Assembly (NCBI GenBank): GCA_036478975.1
Contig: JAZGFA010000204.1
Coordinates: 1 to 12,903 of the forward strand
Source of the DNA: Robiginitomaculum sp036478975
Lineage (GTDB): Bacteria > Pseudomonadota > Alphaproteobacteria > Caulobacterales > Maricaulaceae
Direction: 5' to 3'
DNA length: 12,903 nucleotides
A program made the position numbers and the translations under genes. Shown piece after piece: positions 1 through 6,346 of the stretch. Every line of letters begins with the position of its first letter. Within the stretch, counting starts at the first letter, position 1. The notes beneath the pieces are model-generated. The model was not told where the DNA came from and did no database searches. It saw only the letters and a list, made by a program, of their open reading frames with translations.

Positions 1-385
1 CCTCTGGGGTGATGATTTCAACGCTTGAATCGGTCAGCTCGCCAAGGCTTAGGACGCCGTCATTGTCCATATCTTTGCCGGTAAAGCTGTCGTCATAGCT
101 GTTTGCATCGCGGATTGCCGCGGCGTCACTATCACCGCTATCGGCCATTGTATTGGTCAGCAGGGTGAACTCATCGCGCGACAGGGCGCCGTCATTGTCG
201 AGGTCGGCGGCGGTAAAGTAATCCGCCTCACTTGGGGTGGCAAGCTCTGCGACTGGCGCGGCGTACTCTTCGGTCTGAGTTTCATCCATCTGAGCGCCCG
301 TTTGAGCAATGGCGGCGGGAACGCCGGCTAAGCCGATAAGTCCCGTAAGCATTATAGTCGTTAGTAGTTTTGTAGTGCGTGGCAT
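1..385 (-). CDS. Secreted EF-hand protein, partial (C-terminus beyond left edge)
   Basis: The 128 visible residues begin with a clear signal peptide: a basic start (MPRTTK), a hydrophobic core to about residue 23, and a likely AIA|Q cleavage after residue 27. A short Glu/Ala/Pro-rich linker follows, then two 12-residue EF-hand loops. Loop 1 is residues 61-72, with Asp at loop positions 1, 3 and 5 and Glu at 12. Loop 2 is residues 105-116 with the same pattern. Both loops carry the DxDNDG core, so each should bind calcium. I infer a periplasmic or secreted calcium-binding protein, and any later domain is off the window. The start is supported by an AAGGAGG ribosome-binding site (391-397) five bases upstream. 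It lies 207 bp downstream of the ferredoxin gene on the same strand and may have its own promoter. The exact role is unknown. Confidence 0.85.
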   Translation of the reverse strand, partial: MPRTTKLLTTIMLTGLIGLAGVPAAIAQTGAQMDETQTEEYAAPVAELATPSEADYFTAADLDNDGALSRDEFTLLTNTMADSGDSDAAAIRDANSYDDSFTGKDMDNDGVLSLGELTDSSVEIITPE

Positions 386-592
386 AATTGCCTCCTTGAA
401 GCTTTCGCTCCCCCGCAATTAAGCTTGCAAGCGAAGGGGAAACTCTCAAGTGACAAAACCGCCATATGGGCGCAATCATCATGGCGTGATTGTGGCAAAG
501 CGGGATGCCGGCGGTGAAAACCACGTAAGTAACAAGGTGTTAGCGCGGTAAGGATTCGCCCAATTTACGCCATAATAGCGTAAAAATAAGCC
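386..592. other. Intergenic region between ferredoxin and EF-hand genes
   Basis: This gap of 207 bp has no supported gene. It holds several short symmetric elements: a perfect 10-bp palindrome GCTTGCAAGC at 423-432, a 6-bp inverted repeat CAATCA/TGATTG (473-478 and 487-492), and a 7-bp inverted repeat at 564-584. It must contain the 5' leader of the EF-hand gene and probably its promoter. I could not find a minus-strand -35/-10 pair with correct spacing that I would defend. Confidence 0.5.
564..584. repeat. 7-bp inverted repeat downstream of ferredoxin gene
   Basis: TTTACGC, a 7-base spacer, then GCGTAAA. It begins 9 bp past the ferredoxin stop codon, so it could be the end of that transcript. 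On the minus strand the stem is AT-rich and is not followed by a U tract, so it is at best a weak terminator or an RNA 3'-end hairpin. Confidence 0.35.
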
Positions 593-910
593 TTACTGGC
601 TTTCGGGCGTGGTGACTTTCAACCCGTCAAGGGCGTCGCTAATGATGATTTGACACGCTAGGCGCGATGTTGGGCGCAAATCTTCGGCGAAGTCGAGCAT
701 GGATTCCTCCATATCGTCTTGGGCCTTTAATTTGTCGCCCCAAGCTTCGTCCACATAGACATGGCAGGTGGCGCAGGCGCAGGCGCCGCCGCAATCCGCG
801 TCAATGCCGGGTATCATGTTTTGCACGGCGGCTTCCATAACGGATGTGCCGTTTTTAGCCTCGACCTCGCGGGATTTCCCCTTTGAGTCGATAAATATAA
901 TAGTCGCCAT
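593..910 (-). CDS. [2Fe-2S] ferredoxin, adrenodoxin/putidaredoxin type
   Basis: A 105-residue electron carrier, complete and of normal length for the family. The four cluster ligands are C40, C46, C49 and C86, in the CX5CX2C...C spacing (36 residues to the last Cys) typical of adrenodoxin-type ferredoxins. The surrounding text is also typical: DADCGGACACATCH at 37-50 and an RPTSRLACQI segment around 79-88. C44 is an extra, probably non-ligand cysteine. Family members pass electrons from a ferredoxin reductase to cytochromes P450 or other oxygenases, or serve Fe-S assembly. No partner reductase or P450 is in the window, so the client cannot be named. The start is supported by TGGAGA eight bases or less upstream. 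The gene is divergent from tsaE across 92 bp. Acidic residues at 65-77 form the likely docking face. Confidence 0.93.
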   Translation of the reverse strand: MATIIFIDSKGKSREVEAKNGTSVMEAAVQNMIPGIDADCGGACACATCHVYVDEAWGDKLKAQDDMEESMLDFAEDLRPTSRLACQIIISDALDGLKVTTPESQ

Positions 911-959
911 GATGTCTCCAGTGTGTGGCCTAAGGTTTATGTAAGGCGGCCTACGTTAA

Positions 960-983
960 ATGCAAGTGATAAGGGCCTTGCAT
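960..983. promoter_or_regulatory. Candidate operator dyad in the fdx/tsaE divergent region
   Basis: ATGCAAG (960-966), a 10-base spacer, and CTTGCAT (977-983) form a perfect 7+7 bp inverted repeat, with half-site centres 17 bp apart. It sits between two divergent genes, 50 bp from the ferredoxin start and 20 bp from the tsaE start. Read on the minus strand, the left arm is TTGCAT, a possible -35 for the ferredoxin gene, but the matching -10 (ACATAA, 937-942) is poor. A two-fold symmetric regulator site is the simplest reading. Chance is not excluded. Confidence 0.35.
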
Positions 984-991
984 GGCAGTAT

Positions 992-999
992 AAAGGGGG
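992..999 (+). promoter_or_regulatory. Ribosome-binding site of tsaE
   Basis: AAAGGGGG ends three bases before the ATG at 1003, which is close. It would sit 15 bases before the in-frame ATG at 1015, which is too far. This favours the 1003 start. Confidence 0.5.
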
Positions 1000-1002
1000 C
1001 TT

Positions 1003-1470
1003 ATGACTAGCTATATGACCACCGACCCTCTTACATTTGACCTCAAGGATGAAGCGGCGACCCGCGCCCTCGGAGCGCGTCTGGGCGCGCGGCTAAAGGC
1101 CGGCGATATTATCTGCCTTAGCGGAGAGCTAGGGGCGGGGAAAACCAGTCTGTCACGCGGGCTTATCATGGCGCTAACCGGCGCAATTGAAGTGCCTAGT
1201 CCGACCTATACTTTGGTGCAAACCTATAATGCGCCACAATTTGAAATTTGGCATTTTGACCTCTACCGCCTTAAATCCCCCGAGGAGATTTGGCAGCTTG
1301 GGGTGGAAGACGCTTTTTATGACGGGGCGTGCCTGATTGAGTGGCCCTCGCGGCTTGGGGATTTAAGGCCGGAGGGAACGCTTGATATTGAAATCATCTT
1401 TAATGGAGATGGCCGCAAAGCTATCTTCACCCCTCCGCCCCATTGGGAGGCCCGTTTACATGATCTCTAA
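1003..1470 (+). CDS. tsaE: tRNA threonylcarbamoyladenosine (t6A) biosynthesis ATPase TsaE
   Basis: TsaE is the cytoplasmic ATPase that works with TsaB and TsaD to install t6A at position 37 of ANN-decoding tRNAs. The product is 155 residues, the usual family length. Its Walker A loop is GELGAGKT (41-48). The family hallmarks follow: SPTYTLV at 66-72, HFDLYRL at 84-90, and LIEWP at 111-115. The start at 1003 has a close AAAGGGGG site; an in-frame ATG at 1015 is the alternative. It is the first gene of the overlapping plus-strand cluster, and its last 11 bases overlap the start of amgK. In some alphaproteobacteria, as I recall, TsaE and the phosphotransferase are fused in one polypeptide. Here they are separate and in different frames, and TsaE looks complete. 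Confidence 0.95.
   Translation: MTSYMTTDPLTFDLKDEAATRALGARLGARLKAGDIICLSGELGAGKTSLSRGLIMALTGAIEVPSPTYTLVQTYNAPQFEIWHFDLYRLKSPEEIWQLGVEDAFYDGACLIEWPSRLGDLRPEGTLDIEIIFNGDGRKAIFTPPPHWEARLHDL
1445..1450 (+). promoter_or_regulatory. Ribosome-binding site that decides the amgK start
   Basis: GGGAGG lies inside the end of tsaE, nine bases before the ATG at 1460. The reading frame is open further up to an ATG at 1382, but residues encoded there overlap tsaE in another frame and do not look like the family N-terminus. Confidence 0.6.
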
Positions 1471-2512
1471 TCGCGAAAAAGCCATTGGCAAATTTTTAAA
1501 AAAAGCCGGCTGGGACAGCGCCCGCCGCGCTCCGGTAACTGGTGATGCTAGCGCCCGCAAATATGAGCGCCTCTCGGGTATTGGGGCACGGAAAGATGAG
1601 CGCGCGGTTTTAATGGACGCGCCAAGCAGTCTGGGCGGAAGCGATTATGCGGCCATCGCCAAATTGGCCGACGGGGAAATGGCGGCCTTTACCGGTATAG
1701 GCACAGCCCTCACCCAGCGCGGGTTTTCTGCGCCCAAAATTCTGGCGGCGGATATTGAGCAAGGCTTGCTACTGCTCGAAGACCTTGGCGATAATCTTGT
1801 CGCCGTCGCCGTGGCCGACAATCCGGCCAGTGAAGCGAAAATATACGGGGCGGCGGTGGATTGCCTCGCCGCTATTTACCGCAGTGAATTTAGCCGCACC
1901 CTTGACGGCTTTGGCCATAGCTGGCCCCTGCGCGCCTATGACGCGCCGGCAATGGCGGCGGAGATTGACCTTATGGCGCAGTGGTATCTGCCGCATAAGT
2001 CAGGCGGCAAATTTGCCGGATTTGATGATAAGCAAGCGGCGCAATGGGGCGAAATTTGGCAGGCACTATTTGCTCGGCTTGACAAACATGCCCCCGGCCT
2101 TGTGCTGCGCGATTTCCACGCCGAGAACATTTTTTGGCTACCGGAGCGCCAAGCGATTTCGCGCATTGGCCTGATTGATTTCCAAGATGGATTGCTCGGA
2201 CATCCCGCCTATGATTTGGTTAGCCTGATAGAAGATGCGCGACGCGACGTGGACCCCGCCTTAACCAAAAAACTGATTGCGCGGTTTTGCTTGGCTGCGA
2301 AAATTAAAAATAACGCCGATTTTAAAGCCGCCTACGCGATTATGGGCGCCCAGAGAAATGCAAAGATTTTGGGCATATTTGTCCGGCTTGCAAAACGCGA
2401 TAAAAAACCCGACTATCTTGATATGTTGCCGCGGGTTGAAGCGCATTTTGCCGGCAATCTTAAACACCCTGTTATGGCGGATTTACGCCAATTCATTGAG
2501 GGGCTGATATGA
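1460..2512 (+). CDS. amgK: N-acetylmuramate/N-acetylglucosamine anomeric kinase AmgK-like phosphotransferase
   Basis: AmgK phosphorylates MurNAc (and GlcNAc) at the anomeric carbon, giving the 1-phosphate that MurU then uses. This lets wall turnover products rejoin peptidoglycan synthesis without the fosfomycin-sensitive MurA step. The 350-residue protein has the aminoglycoside-phosphotransferase/kinase fold markers. These are a nucleotide loop GDASARKYERL (28-38), a hinge LLLLEDLGD (103-111), a catalytic loop LRDFHAENI (216-224) with D218 and N223, and a metal-binding LIDFQD (238-243) followed by GHPAYDLVSL. The start at 1460 is chosen for its GGGAGG site and because it gives the expected N-terminus. 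It overlaps tsaE by 11 nt and murU by 4 nt (ATGA). The function rests on the murU partnership; the substrate was not read from the sequence alone. Confidence 0.85.
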   Translation: MISNREKAIGKFLKKAGWDSARRAPVTGDASARKYERLSGIGARKDERAVLMDAPSSLGGSDYAAIAKLADGEMAAFTGIGTALTQRGFSAPKILAADIEQGLLLLEDLGDNLVAVAVADNPASEAKIYGAAVDCLAAIYRSEFSRTLDGFGHSWPLRAYDAPAMAAEIDLMAQWYLPHKSGGKFAGFDDKQAAQWGEIWQALFARLDKHAPGLVLRDFHAENIFWLPERQAISRIGLIDFQDGLLGHPAYDLVSLIEDARRDVDPALTKKLIARFCLAAKIKNNADFKAAYAIMGAQRNAKILGIFVRLAKRDKKPDYLDMLPRVEAHFAGNLKHPVMADLRQFIEGLI

Positions 2513-3240
2513 GCATAGCGCCAATACGCACTGCAATGGTAATGGCGGCGGGTTTGGGCACGCGGATGAAGCCGCTGACCGATGATCGCTGCAAGGCCTT
2601 GGTTGTGGTCGGCGGCAAAACCCTTATCGACCATATGCTAGACCGGCTCGCCGATATTGGCGTCACCCGCGCCGTGGTCAACGTCCATGCTTACGCCGGT
2701 AAATTAGAAGCCCATCTATCCGCGCGCACGGGCCTGCCAAAAATTATTATTTCCGATGAACGCGCGGCTCTGCTGGAGACTGGCGGCGGCGTGGTGAAGG
2801 CTTTGCCGCTTTTAGGGGATGAGCCGATTTTGATTTGCAATATTGACGCTGTATGGCTCGAATTTTCTCCGGCCTTAAAGGCGCTGATTACGCATTGGGA
2901 TAGCGATAAAATGGACGAGCTGTTTTTGCTCGCCCCAAGGGAGCATTGCCTTGGCTATCCGGGCAAGGGCGATTTTGACCTTGCTGATAATGGGGTGATT
3001 AGCCGCCGCTCTGGCACGCTAGCCGATTGGGTTTATGGCGGGGTGGAAATATTTAAGCCGGCCCTCGCGCGCGGGTTTAAACCGGTAAAATTTTCCCGTA
3101 ATAAAATTTGGGATAAAGGGCTGTCGCGCGGGAAAATTTACGGGCTTCCCCTTAGCGGATATTGGATGCATGTGGGCGACCCGCAGGCCCGCCGCGCCGC
3201 GCAAGCGATTTTAAAAAGCGAGGGTGACGTGCATGTCTAG
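2509..3240 (+). CDS. murU: N-acetylmuramate alpha-1-phosphate uridylyltransferase MurU
   Basis: MurU transfers UMP from UTP to MurNAc-1-phosphate, giving UDP-MurNAc and pyrophosphate. It is the last step of the AmgK/MurU salvage route. The 243-residue product is a compact nucleotidyltransferase. The signature MVMAAGLGTRMKPLT is at 10-24, with a following conserved lysine (K29). A SDERAALLETGGGV segment (82-95) is typical of MurU-like enzymes. NIDAVW (111-116) is the metal-binding position, where many relatives have N-G-D. The C-terminal YWMHVGDP is at 218-225. There is no left-handed beta-helix extension, so this is not a GlmU or a large GlmM-partner enzyme. ATGA overlap with amgK implies coupled translation of the two salvage steps. 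A mannose-1-phosphate guanylyltransferase-like activity is the main alternative, but the amgK neighbour argues for MurU. Confidence 0.88.
   Translation: MSIAPIRTAMVMAAGLGTRMKPLTDDRCKALVVVGGKTLIDHMLDRLADIGVTRAVVNVHAYAGKLEAHLSARTGLPKIIISDERAALLETGGGVVKALPLLGDEPILICNIDAVWLEFSPALKALITHWDSDKMDELFLLAPREHCLGYPGKGDFDLADNGVISRRSGTLADWVYGGVEIFKPALARGFKPVKFSRNKIWDKGLSRGKIYGLPLSGYWMHVGDPQARRAAQAILKSEGDVHV
3220..3224 (+). promoter_or_regulatory. Ribosome-binding site that decides the addB start
   Basis: GAGGG lies eight bases before the ATG at 3233. The upstream in-frame GTG at 3224 overlaps the site itself and has no room for its own, so 3233 is preferred. Confidence 0.55.
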
Positions 3241-6200
3241 GGCGCTATTTCCAAATAATGGCACGCCTAATGTGCTGACCATGCCGGCGGGGGAGCCGTT
3301 TTTGGCTCTGCTCGCTAAGGGGCTAAGTGAGAGCCTTGGCCCGCGCCTGGGCGACGCGCTGATATTGCTGCCAACGCGCCGCGCCGTGCGAGAGCTGGGC
3401 GAGGCGTTCACCGCATTAGGCCGCGAGCAAAGCGGGGGAGGCCGCGCGAGCCTTTTGCCGATGATGCGCCCGCTTGCCGATGTTGAGCCGGATGAGCCGC
3501 CCTTTGAGCCGGGGGAGCTAGCCCACACAATCGCGCCGGCAATTGATCCGGTGCGCCGCCGCTTTGAATTGTCGCGGCTTGTTTTGCAAATGGAGAGCGC
3601 CCTGCGCGCGCGCGCCCCGGATCCGGCGGGGGCTTTGGCGATGACAGAGCCGCTCCTGCGCCTGCTTGATGACAGCTTTATGGAGGAGCTAACGCGCGAA
3701 GACCTTAGCGAGCTTGACGCCATTATTGAGCTGTCGGCTAAACATTATCAAGACGCGGCGGTGTTTTACAAAATCATCGCCAATCACTGGCCGCAATTTT
3801 TAAAAGATAATCAGGTGATGGACCCGATGCAAAGGCGGGTAGCTTTACTGGGCGCCTTGACCGAGCATTGGGGGGAGAGCCCGCCAAATCATCCGGTAAT
3901 TATCGCTGGCTCAACGGGCACGCTTGACGCGACGGCGCGGCTGATGTCTTTGGTGAGCCGATTGGATGAGGGGCTGATTGTTTTGCCGGGCCTAGACCGC
4001 CATATTGATATGGAAGATGTGTGGGACAAGGTTGGCCCCGCCCATCCGCAGGGCGCCCTACGCCGCTTGCTAAAGACTATTGGGATAGAGCGCGCAGACG
4101 TCAATCCTTGGCCGGGTATTACATCTGATTTTAACAGGGAATCGCGCCGCCGCATTATCGCGCAAAGCCTAATTCCAACCGCCGCCACCTCTGACTGGCT
4201 CGCGCGCATTGACCGCATTAGGGAGGGCGCGCCGCTGGGCTATCCCATTACGGCGGCGCTTGAAGGCTTGTCGCTTATTGAGACCGAGAGCGCCGACGAG
4301 GAAGCGGCGAGCATTGCGCTGATATTGCGCGAGACGCTCAGCACTGATGGGGCGAGCGCCGCGCTTGTCACCCCAGATCCCGCCCTTGGGCGGCGGGTAG
4401 CGGCCAAGCTTACGCGCTGGGATATCACCGTCGACGTATCGGCGGGCCAGCCCCTAGAGGAAGCGCCGGCGGGCACATTTTTGTCGCTGGTTTTAACCCT
4501 AGCCTCTGACCCGTGGAATCCGGTGGCCTTGGCAGCCTTGTTTAAACATAAATTGACCCATTTAGGGCGCAAGCCCAAGGCGGCGCGCCGCCTCTGGGAG
4601 CAGATAGAGCGGGCGGGTTTTCGCGGCGCGCGGCCTAATAGTTTTGACGAGCTTTCGCGGCGTTACGCGGTTAAAAAGGGCGACTATTCAGAGCATTTCG
4701 TCCTGATAGAGAGCTTGCATAATGCCTTGGGGCCGTTGACGGCTTTGGCGCCTAAAACCACAAATGAAACCGCAGATGAAACTTATGGGGTTGACGCTAT
4801 AGCCCGCGTGCATTGCCTTGTCGCGGAAAGCCTAGCCGCGAGTGATGCCATCTCTGGGGCGGATACGCTTTGGCGCGGCGAAGGCGGGGAAGCGGCGGGA
4901 AAATTACTGTCTGATCTTTTGCGCCACGGCGATATTTTAGGCGCGGTAAACGCGGACGCTTACGGGGTGTTGCTCGCCGGACTTATGCGCGGACGGGTCG
5001 TGCGGCCACGCTTTGGCACCCATCCGCGTTTGCAAATTTTAGGCCCGCTTGAGGCGCGTATGCTGCGCGCGGATGTGGTAGTGCTTGGCGGGCTTAATGA
5101 AGGGGTGTGGCCCGCCGCGCCGAGCGTTGACCCGCTACTATCCTACGGCATGAGGGAGGCGGTTTCCCTGTCCTCGCCGGAGCGCCGCTATGGTTTGGCC
5201 TCCCATGACTTTGCCCAGCTCGCCGCTAGCCCGCGGGTGATTTTAACCCGCGCCAAGAAAAGCGATGACGGGCCAATGGTCGCCTCGCGCTGGATATGGC
5301 GTCTGAAAACTTTGCTACGCGGAGCCTTGGGACAGGAGGGCGCGCTAACGGCGCTCGCCCCCGCCACCGATTACCTCGCCATTGCCCGCGCCCTTGACCA
5401 TGTGCCCGCCGGTCAAGTGCGCCCGACCCGCGCCCCAATGCCGCGCCCGCCCATTGCGCGGCGCTGGCCCCATGAACGCCGATTATCGGTCACCCAAATT
5501 GAAACCCTTAGCCGCGACCCCTATTCTATTTATGCGAAAAAAGTTTTAGGGCTTGAGGTTTTGGGCGCGTTAGATGAGCCGCTAGGCCCGCGCGAATATG
5601 GCAGCGCCGTACATAAAGCGCTTGAAGACTTTACGATTAAATACCCAAAAACCATACCGGCTAGCGCGAGCCAATGGCTTGAAACGCGCCTTGGAACGGC
5701 CCTGCGCGAGGCTGGCTACCCGCCTGAAATTATGGCCCGCGAAGGGGCGCGTCTCGCGCGCATGGCGCAGTGGTTCACGGGCTGGGAACAAACCCGCCGC
5801 GAGCAAGGCTGGCGCCCCGTTGCGGTAGAGCGCAAGGCGCGCTGGGAATTGCATGCGCCGGGCAGCGCCCCATTTGCCCTCACCGCAGAGGCTGACCGCA
5901 TTGACGCAGGCCCGCGCGGTTACGCCATTATTGATTATAAAACTGGAAACCCGCCAAGCCCTACCCAAGTCAATCTCGGCTTTAATTCCCAGCTTCCCCT
6001 TGAAGGGGCCATGCTTGACGCGGGGGCTTTTGACGGCGATTTGCCCGCCTTGGAACTGGCCCAATTGCTCTATGTTAAAGTGCAGGGCCGTAAGAGTTTA
6101 GGCAGTGAGAGCAGCGCCGTCGGCAAAAAAGGCGATCTTGGGCAAGTGGTCGCGGATGCTTATGAAGGCATGCTGACTTTAATCAGTCATTTTGATAATC

Positions 6201-6346
6201 CCGATTGGGCCTATGCGTCCCAGCCGCGCGCGGAATTTGGCAATCAAAATAAATATGGCGACTTTGACCATCTCGCCCGCCGCGCCGAATGGGCGAGCGC
6301 CAGTGACGGGGACGCAAATGGAAATGGGGGCCGTGATGGTGGATAA
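3233..6346 (+). CDS. addB: Double-strand break repair protein AddB (alphaproteobacterial type)
   Basis: AddB is the second subunit of the AddAB helicase-nuclease, which resects DNA ends and loads RecA after Chi recognition. The 1037-residue product has an inactive helicase-like body: a LILLPTRRAVREL motif at 43-55, no proper Walker A loop before it, and LNEGVWP at 621-627. A RecB-family nuclease ends the protein. Its residues are H794 (SAVHKALE), D888 (AEADRID), and D901 with K903 (IIDYKTG), followed by Q920. All the catalytic residues are present, so the nuclease should cut its strand. Only one cysteine (C528) is visible, so the four-cysteine Fe-S staple of Bacillus AddB is absent. The tail after about residue 1020 is Gly/Asp/Asn-rich. 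It overlaps murU by 8 nt and addA by 11 nt. Confidence 0.95.
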   Translation: MSRALFPNNGTPNVLTMPAGEPFLALLAKGLSESLGPRLGDALILLPTRRAVRELGEAFTALGREQSGGGRASLLPMMRPLADVEPDEPPFEPGELAHTIAPAIDPVRRRFELSRLVLQMESALRARAPDPAGALAMTEPLLRLLDDSFMEELTREDLSELDAIIELSAKHYQDAAVFYKIIANHWPQFLKDNQVMDPMQRRVALLGALTEHWGESPPNHPVIIAGSTGTLDATARLMSLVSRLDEGLIVLPGLDRHIDMEDVWDKVGPAHPQGALRRLLKTIGIERADVNPWPGITSDFNRESRRRIIAQSLIPTAATSDWLARIDRIREGAPLGYPITAALEGLSLIETESADEEAASIALILRETLSTDGASAALVTPDPALGRRVAAKLTRWDITVDVSAGQPLEEAPAGTFLSLVLTLASDPWNPVALAALFKHKLTHLGRKPKAARRLWEQIERAGFRGARPNSFDELSRRYAVKKGDYSEHFVLIESLHNALGPLTALAPKTTNETADETYGVDAIARVHCLVAESLAASDAISGADTLWRGEGGEAAGKLLSDLLRHGDILGAVNADAYGVLLAGLMRGRVVRPRFGTHPRLQILGPLEARMLRADVVVLGGLNEGVWPAAPSVDPLLSYGMREAVSLSSPERRYGLASHDFAQLAASPRVILTRAKKSDDGPMVASRWIWRLKTLLRGALGQEGALTALAPATDYLAIARALDHVPAGQVRPTRAPMPRPPIARRWPHERRLSVTQIETLSRDPYSIYAKKVLGLEVLGALDEPLGPREYGSAVHKALEDFTIKYPKTIPASASQWLETRLGTALREAGYPPEIMAREGARLARMAQWFTGWEQTRREQGWRPVAVERKARWELHAPGSAPFALTAEADRIDAGPRGYAIIDYKTGNPPSPTQVNLGFNSQLPLEGAMLDAGAFDGDLPALELAQLLYVKVQGRKSLGSESSAVGKKGDLGQVVADAYEGMLTLISHFDNPDWAYASQPRAEFGNQNKYGDFDHLARRAEWASASDGDANGNGGRDGG
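6326..6330 (+). promoter_or_regulatory. Weak ribosome-binding site upstream of the chosen addA start
   Basis: GGGGG lies five bases before the ATG at 6336, inside the last codons of addB. In-frame ATGs at 6318 and 6324 are possible alternatives with poorer sites. Coupling to addB termination probably matters more than this site. Confidence 0.35.

Noticed and set aside
282..524. 80-residue minus-strand open frame upstream of the EF-hand gene
   Set aside because: It overlaps the true signal-peptide coding region in another frame. The real gene has a strong AAGGAGG site and clear EF-hands.
989..994. TATAAA as the -10 of tsaE
   Set aside because: There is no -35-like hexamer at the proper distance. 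A start there would also remove the ribosome-binding site from the transcript.
3211..3723. Minus-strand open frame of 170 residues over the murU/addB junction
   Set aside because: It is rich in Ser and Arg with no domain signal, and it is antisense to two convincing genes.
6192..6335. N-terminal extension of addA by 48 residues
   Set aside because: The frame is open, but it would overlap addB by 155 nt, has no good ribosome-binding site, and does not resemble the family N-terminus that begins near the Walker A region.
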